Positions 4,811 through 7,269 of a stretch of DNA of 7,269 nt are shown piece by piece. Within the stretch, counting starts at the first letter, position 1; each line of letters opens with the position of its first letter. This DNA comes from DATLMR01 sp035634255 (GTDB lineage: Bacteria; Acidobacteriota; Blastocatellia; UBA7656). Location: positions 1 through 7,269 of the forward strand of contig DASQDI010000015.1 in NCBI GenBank assembly GCA_035634255.1, read 5' to 3'. A model generated the notes under the pieces. The model was not told the origin of the DNA, ran no database searches, and worked only from the letters and a program-made list of their open reading frames with translations. A program made the position numbers and the translations under genes.

Positions 4811-6132
4811 TGGAAAGCATTCTTCAGGATGTCAGGCAGGGCGCGCGCCTGCTGGTCAAGCGCCCCGGCTTCTCGGTCATCGCGGTCCTGACGCTCGCGC
4901 TCGGGATAGGCGCGAACACGGCCATCTTCAGCGTCGTGAACGCGATCCTTTTTCGCCCCCTGCCATTCGCCGAACCCGACCGGCTCGTCTGGTTCTGGGA
5001 GAGGCAGCCCCAGCTTGAGACGGCCCCGTTCGCGGCTGCGGACTTCCTCGATTTCCAGTCGCAGAACCAGACGTTCGAGGACGTGGCGGCCATCAGGTGG
5101 ATGAACTTCAACCTCACGGGGAGGGAGCAGCCCGAGCTGATTCCGGGGGCCATCACGTCGGTCAACTTTTTATCGATGATGAAACTTCAGCCCTTTTCGG
5201 GGCGCCTCTTCGTTCCGGAAGACGGACAGGCCGGGGCACCGCGCGTGGCAATACTCAATCACCACTCGTGGCAGAACAGGTTCGGGGGCGACCCGGACAT
5301 TCTGGGCAAGAGCATCACCCTGAACGGAGAGGCGGTGACGGTCGTGGGCGTCCTGCCTCCCGACTTCAAATTCAACAACCGCACGGAACTCTGGGTGAAC
5401 CCCCGGCGCATCGTCCCCGAGCCGTTCCCCGACTACCGGGGCGATCACCTGACGAATCGCGGCATGCATTACCTCAGGGTGGTCGGGCGGCTCAGGCCCG
5501 AAGCGTCCTTGGCGCAGGCCCAGGCCGAAATCGACACCGTCGTCGCGCGCCTTCAGGAGCAGTTCCCTAATTCGAATGGCAATCACAGCGTGCGGCTCAT
5601 CTCACTTCACGAGCATATCACGGGCGACGTTCGCCCCGCGCTTCTCGTGCTCCTCGGGGCCGTGGGGCTCGTGCTGATGATCGCCTGCGCGAACGTCGCC
5701 AACCTGATGCTCGCGCGCGCCACCGCGCGTTACCGGGAGATCGCCATCCGGACGGCGCTCGGCGCGGGGCGCGGGCGGGTGATCCGCCAGTTGCTGACCG
5801 AAAGCCTGCTGCTCGCGATGGTGAGCGGGGCCCTCTCGGTCCTGATCGCGTGGCTGGGGGTGAAGCTGCTCGTGGCCGTGAGCCCCGCCGACACGCCCCG
5901 ACTCGACACGGTAGGCATCGACGGCCAGGTGCTCATGTTCACCCTGGGAATATCAATCGTCACGGGCCTCGTCTTCGGGCTCGTCCCCGCCCTTCAGGCG
6001 TCGAAGCCGGACCTGAACTCGGTCCTCAAAGAGGGGGGCAGGTCCGGGGGCGCGGGGGCGACTCGCAACCGCGCGCGCAGCCTGCTCGTCGTCTCCGAGG
6101 TCGCCCTGTCGCTCGTGCTGCTCGCGGGCTAG
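4810..6132 (+). CDS. N-terminal half of the split permease (MacB_PCD plus FtsX)
   Basis: If translated as it stands, this gives 440 residues. The first membrane helix lies at about 21-45 with LALGIGANTAIFSV (29-42). The periplasmic core domain follows to about 270 (GRLFVPEDG, LNGEAVTVVGVLPPDF, LRVVGRLRPEASLAQAQ). Helices then sit near 275-297, 328-352 and 372-395, with the cytoplasmic coupling segment RYREIAIRTALGAGRGR at 307-323 that contacts the ATPase. The tail RARSLLVVSEVALSLVLLAG (421-440) is the start of the second half's first helix and is cut off mid-membrane. This half alone contains a complete MacB-like unit of four helices, so it could in principle dimerise like MacB. The ATG overlaps the ATPase stop; a GTG directly before it (4807) is a less likely start. 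Confidence 0.7.
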   Translation: MESILQDVRQGARLLVKRPGFSVIAVLTLALGIGANTAIFSVVNAILFRPLPFAEPDRLVWFWERQPQLETAPFAAADFLDFQSQNQTFEDVAAIRWMNFNLTGREQPELIPGAITSVNFLSMMKLQPFSGRLFVPEDGQAGAPRVAILNHHSWQNRFGGDPDILGKSITLNGEAVTVVGVLPPDFKFNNRTELWVNPRRIVPEPFPDYRGDHLTNRGMHYLRVVGRLRPEASLAQAQAEIDTVVARLQEQFPNSNGNHSVRLISLHEHITGDVRPALLVLLGAVGLVLMIACANVANLMLARATARYREIAIRTALGAGRGRVIRQLLTESLLLAMVSGALSVLIAWLGVKLLVAVSPADTPRLDTVGIDGQVLMFTLGISIVTGLVFGLVPALQASKPDLNSVLKEGGRSGGAGATRNRARSLLVVSEVALSLVLLAG

Positions 6133-6153
6133 GGGCTGCTGGTCAAGAGCTTC

Positions 6154-7239
6154 GTGCGGCTGCTCGACGTGAGTCCGGGGTTCAACCCCGAGAACATGTT
6201 GACGTTCGAACTCTCCCCCTCCGGGGACAAGTACAACGAGCCCCCGGCGCGCGTGATCTTCTTCCAGCAGGTGCTCGACCGGTTGAGAGCCCTGCCCGGA
6301 GTCGAATCGGTCGCCCTGGCGAACGACCTCCCGATCACCGGCACCGACACGACGAGCAACCCGCGGCTCGAAGGGCGCGAGCCCTTCCCTCCCGACCAGG
6401 AATTACTCGTGGGCCAGCACGCAGTCAGTCACGACTACTTCGAGGCGATGGGCATCCCCCTGGTGAGCGGCCGCACCTTCACGGAGCGCGACGTAGAAGG
6501 CGCGACGCGCGTGATAATCGTCAACGAGACCACCGCGCGGACCCTCTGGCCGGGCGAGGACCCGCTCGGCAAGCGGATGCGCTTCAGCAGCAGCGGCCCG
6601 TGGGACGAGGTCGTGGGCGTGGTCGCGGACGTGAAGCACAACGGGCTCGACGCGAAGCCGTCGATGGAATCCTACTCGCCTTACGCGCAGAACCCGTGGG
6701 GCTACTCGGCAATCGCCGTGCGCGCGAGGGGCGAGCCCGGAGCTTTGACCTCCGCCGTGCGGCGCGAGATCCAGGCCGTCGACAAAGACCAGCCCATCCA
6801 CAACGTGAGGGTGATGGATAAAGTGCTCTCCGAATCGGTCGCGCCGCGCCGCCTGTCGATGGTCCTGTTCGGCCTCTTCGCGGGGGTCGCCCTGGTACTC
6901 TCGATGGTCGGGATCTACGGGGTGATGTCTTACGCCGTGACCCAGCGCACGCACGAGATCGGCATCCGCATGGCCCTGGGGGCCCAGACCGGGGACGTGC
7001 TCAGGCTCGTGGTCAGGCAGGGGATGTGGCTCGCTCTGATCGGGATAGCGGCGGGGTTGATAGCGGCCCTGGCGCTCGCGCGCGTGATGGACAGCCTGCT
7101 TTATGAAGTGAGCGCGACCGACCCCGCGACGTTCGTCGCCATCTCGCTCCTGCTGCTGGGAGTGGCTCTGCTGGCCAATTTCGTGCCCGCGCGCCGCGCG
7201 TCGAAAGTGGACCCGATGATCGCGTTGAGGTATGAATGA
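6154..7239 (+). CDS. C-terminal half of the split permease (MacB_PCD plus FtsX), possible re-start
   Basis: The same frame reopens right after the TAG. The first usable start is a GTG at 6154, giving 361 residues, with only a weak AAGAG (6145-6149) upstream. The product would begin at the end of the broken first helix and so lack a membrane anchor at its N-terminus. It contains the second periplasmic core domain (YFEAMGIPLVSGRTFTERD at 95-113, VNETTARTLWPGEDPLGKRM at 123-142, VVGVVADVKHNGL at 153-165). It also contains an FtsX domain with helices at about 234-258, 291-312 and 326-345 and the coupling segment RTHEIGIRMALGAQ (265-278). The ending VDPMIALRYE is the normal family terminus. Without readthrough its periplasmic domain would probably not be exported correctly, so function as a separate protein is doubtful. 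Confidence 0.55.
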   Translation: MRLLDVSPGFNPENMLTFELSPSGDKYNEPPARVIFFQQVLDRLRALPGVESVALANDLPITGTDTTSNPRLEGREPFPPDQELLVGQHAVSHDYFEAMGIPLVSGRTFTERDVEGATRVIIVNETTARTLWPGEDPLGKRMRFSSSGPWDEVVGVVADVKHNGLDAKPSMESYSPYAQNPWGYSAIAVRARGEPGALTSAVRREIQAVDKDQPIHNVRVMDKVLSESVAPRRLSMVLFGLFAGVALVLSMVGIYGVMSYAVTQRTHEIGIRMALGAQTGDVLRLVVRQGMWLALIGIAAGLIAALALARVMDSLLYEVSATDPATFVAISLLLLGVALLANFVPARRASKVDPMIALRYE

Positions 7240-7247
7240 CGGGGCGG

Positions 7248-7269
7248 GCGGGCGAGGTGATCGTCCCGC
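7248..7269 (+). terminator. Hairpin just after the transporter operon, cut by the window edge
   Basis: GCGGGCGA (7248-7255) pairs with TCG plus CCCGC (7261-7263 and 7265-7269), with one bulged T and a GGTGA loop, starting 8 bases after the permease TGA. The position fits an intrinsic terminator, but the window ends at the stem, so a T run cannot be checked. The 5' side is also G-rich, with G tracts at 7241-7244, 7246-7248 and 7250-7252. Confidence 0.4.

Larger units (their letters stand above)
4810..7239 (+). pseudogene. ADOP/MacB-type duplicated permease interrupted by one in-frame TAG
   Basis: The frame from the ATG at 4810 to the TGA at 7237-7239 is 809 codons plus the stop, the expected size for a duplicated MacB-like permease without the PadR-linked N-terminal extension. 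Both halves have the order membrane helix, MacB periplasmic core domain, then an FtsX domain with three helices. The frame never shifts. The only lesion is TAG at 6130-6132 (codon 441), within LVLLAG-stop-GLLVKSF, where related proteins as I recall usually have Ala, Ser or Thr. A single TCG-to-TAG change would explain it. The downstream half shows no further decay and still ends in the family-typical VDPMIALRYE, so the change is recent, is a sequencing error, or leaves two usable halves. It is coupled to the ATPase upstream. General TAG recoding is unlikely because four other genes here end in TAG. Confidence 0.75.

Noticed and set aside
6130..6132. TAG read as an amino acid through a variant genetic code
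   Set aside because: TAG is the natural stop of the PadR, DUF2306-like, reductase and deacylase genes in the same window, so genome-wide recoding is not credible; local readthrough stays possible.
5850..6821. Open frame of 323 codons on the plus strand inside the permease
   Set aside because: It is out of frame with the permease, its product is very rich in Arg, Ala and Gly, and it has no family motifs. This is the usual artefact of GC-rich DNA.
7241..7257. G-quadruplex after the permease
   Set aside because: Only three G tracts of three or more plus one GG are present; in such GC-rich DNA this is weak, and the hairpin explains the region better.
1..7269. Defence system, CRISPR array, tRNA, rRNA or insertion sequence
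   Set aside because: I found no regularly spaced repeats, cloverleaf-like segments, transposase motifs or toxin-antitoxin pairs; all sizeable frames are explained by housekeeping, regulatory or transport genes.

Overview
The window is GC-rich and densely coded, and it reads as chromosome from an acidobacterium or a close relative. The main evidence is the left edge: a PadR-type repressor of the acidobacterial type sits 14 bp upstream of a large MacB/FtsX-like permease with the N-terminal extension typical of the acidobacterial duplicated orphan permease (ADOP) family. A second ADOP-like permease, paired with its own ATPase, fills the right end. I see no plasmid, phage, insertion sequence, CRISPR array or RNA gene. 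The assignment to Acidobacteriota is inferred from gene families only.

Layout from left to right. Positions 1-443 (minus) hold the N-terminal part of an ADOP permease that runs off the edge. Positions 458-790 (minus) hold its PadR repressor, behind a near-consensus sigma-70 promoter (TTGACA, 17 bp, TATGAT) embedded in repeated and inverted sequences that look like an autoregulatory operator. Positions 994-1716 (minus) encode a seven-helix membrane protein resembling DUF2306. After a 213 bp divergent spacer with two hairpins comes a CurA/PTGR-type NADPH-dependent reductase (1930-2937, plus). It converges on a stand-alone HAD phosphatase (2961-3407, minus) that matches the 3'-phosphatase half of T4 polynucleotide kinase. 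Their 3' ends share a GC-rich hairpin. Divergent from the phosphatase is a YbaK/ProX-like aminoacyl-tRNA deacylase (3504-4007, plus) with a TTG start and its own promoter.

The right third is a transporter operon: a LolD/MacB-type ATPase (4109-4810) overlaps the start of an 809-codon permease (4810-7239). The permease frame is intact from end to end except for one TAG codon at 6130-6132, inside the first transmembrane helix of its second half. TAG is the ordinary stop of four other genes here, so this is most simply a nonsense mutation or a sequence error, giving a pseudogene or two half-permeases.

I do not see a clearly new multi-gene system. The points most worth following up are the amber-split permease, the PadR operator architecture, and the free-standing T4 Pnkp-like phosphatase.
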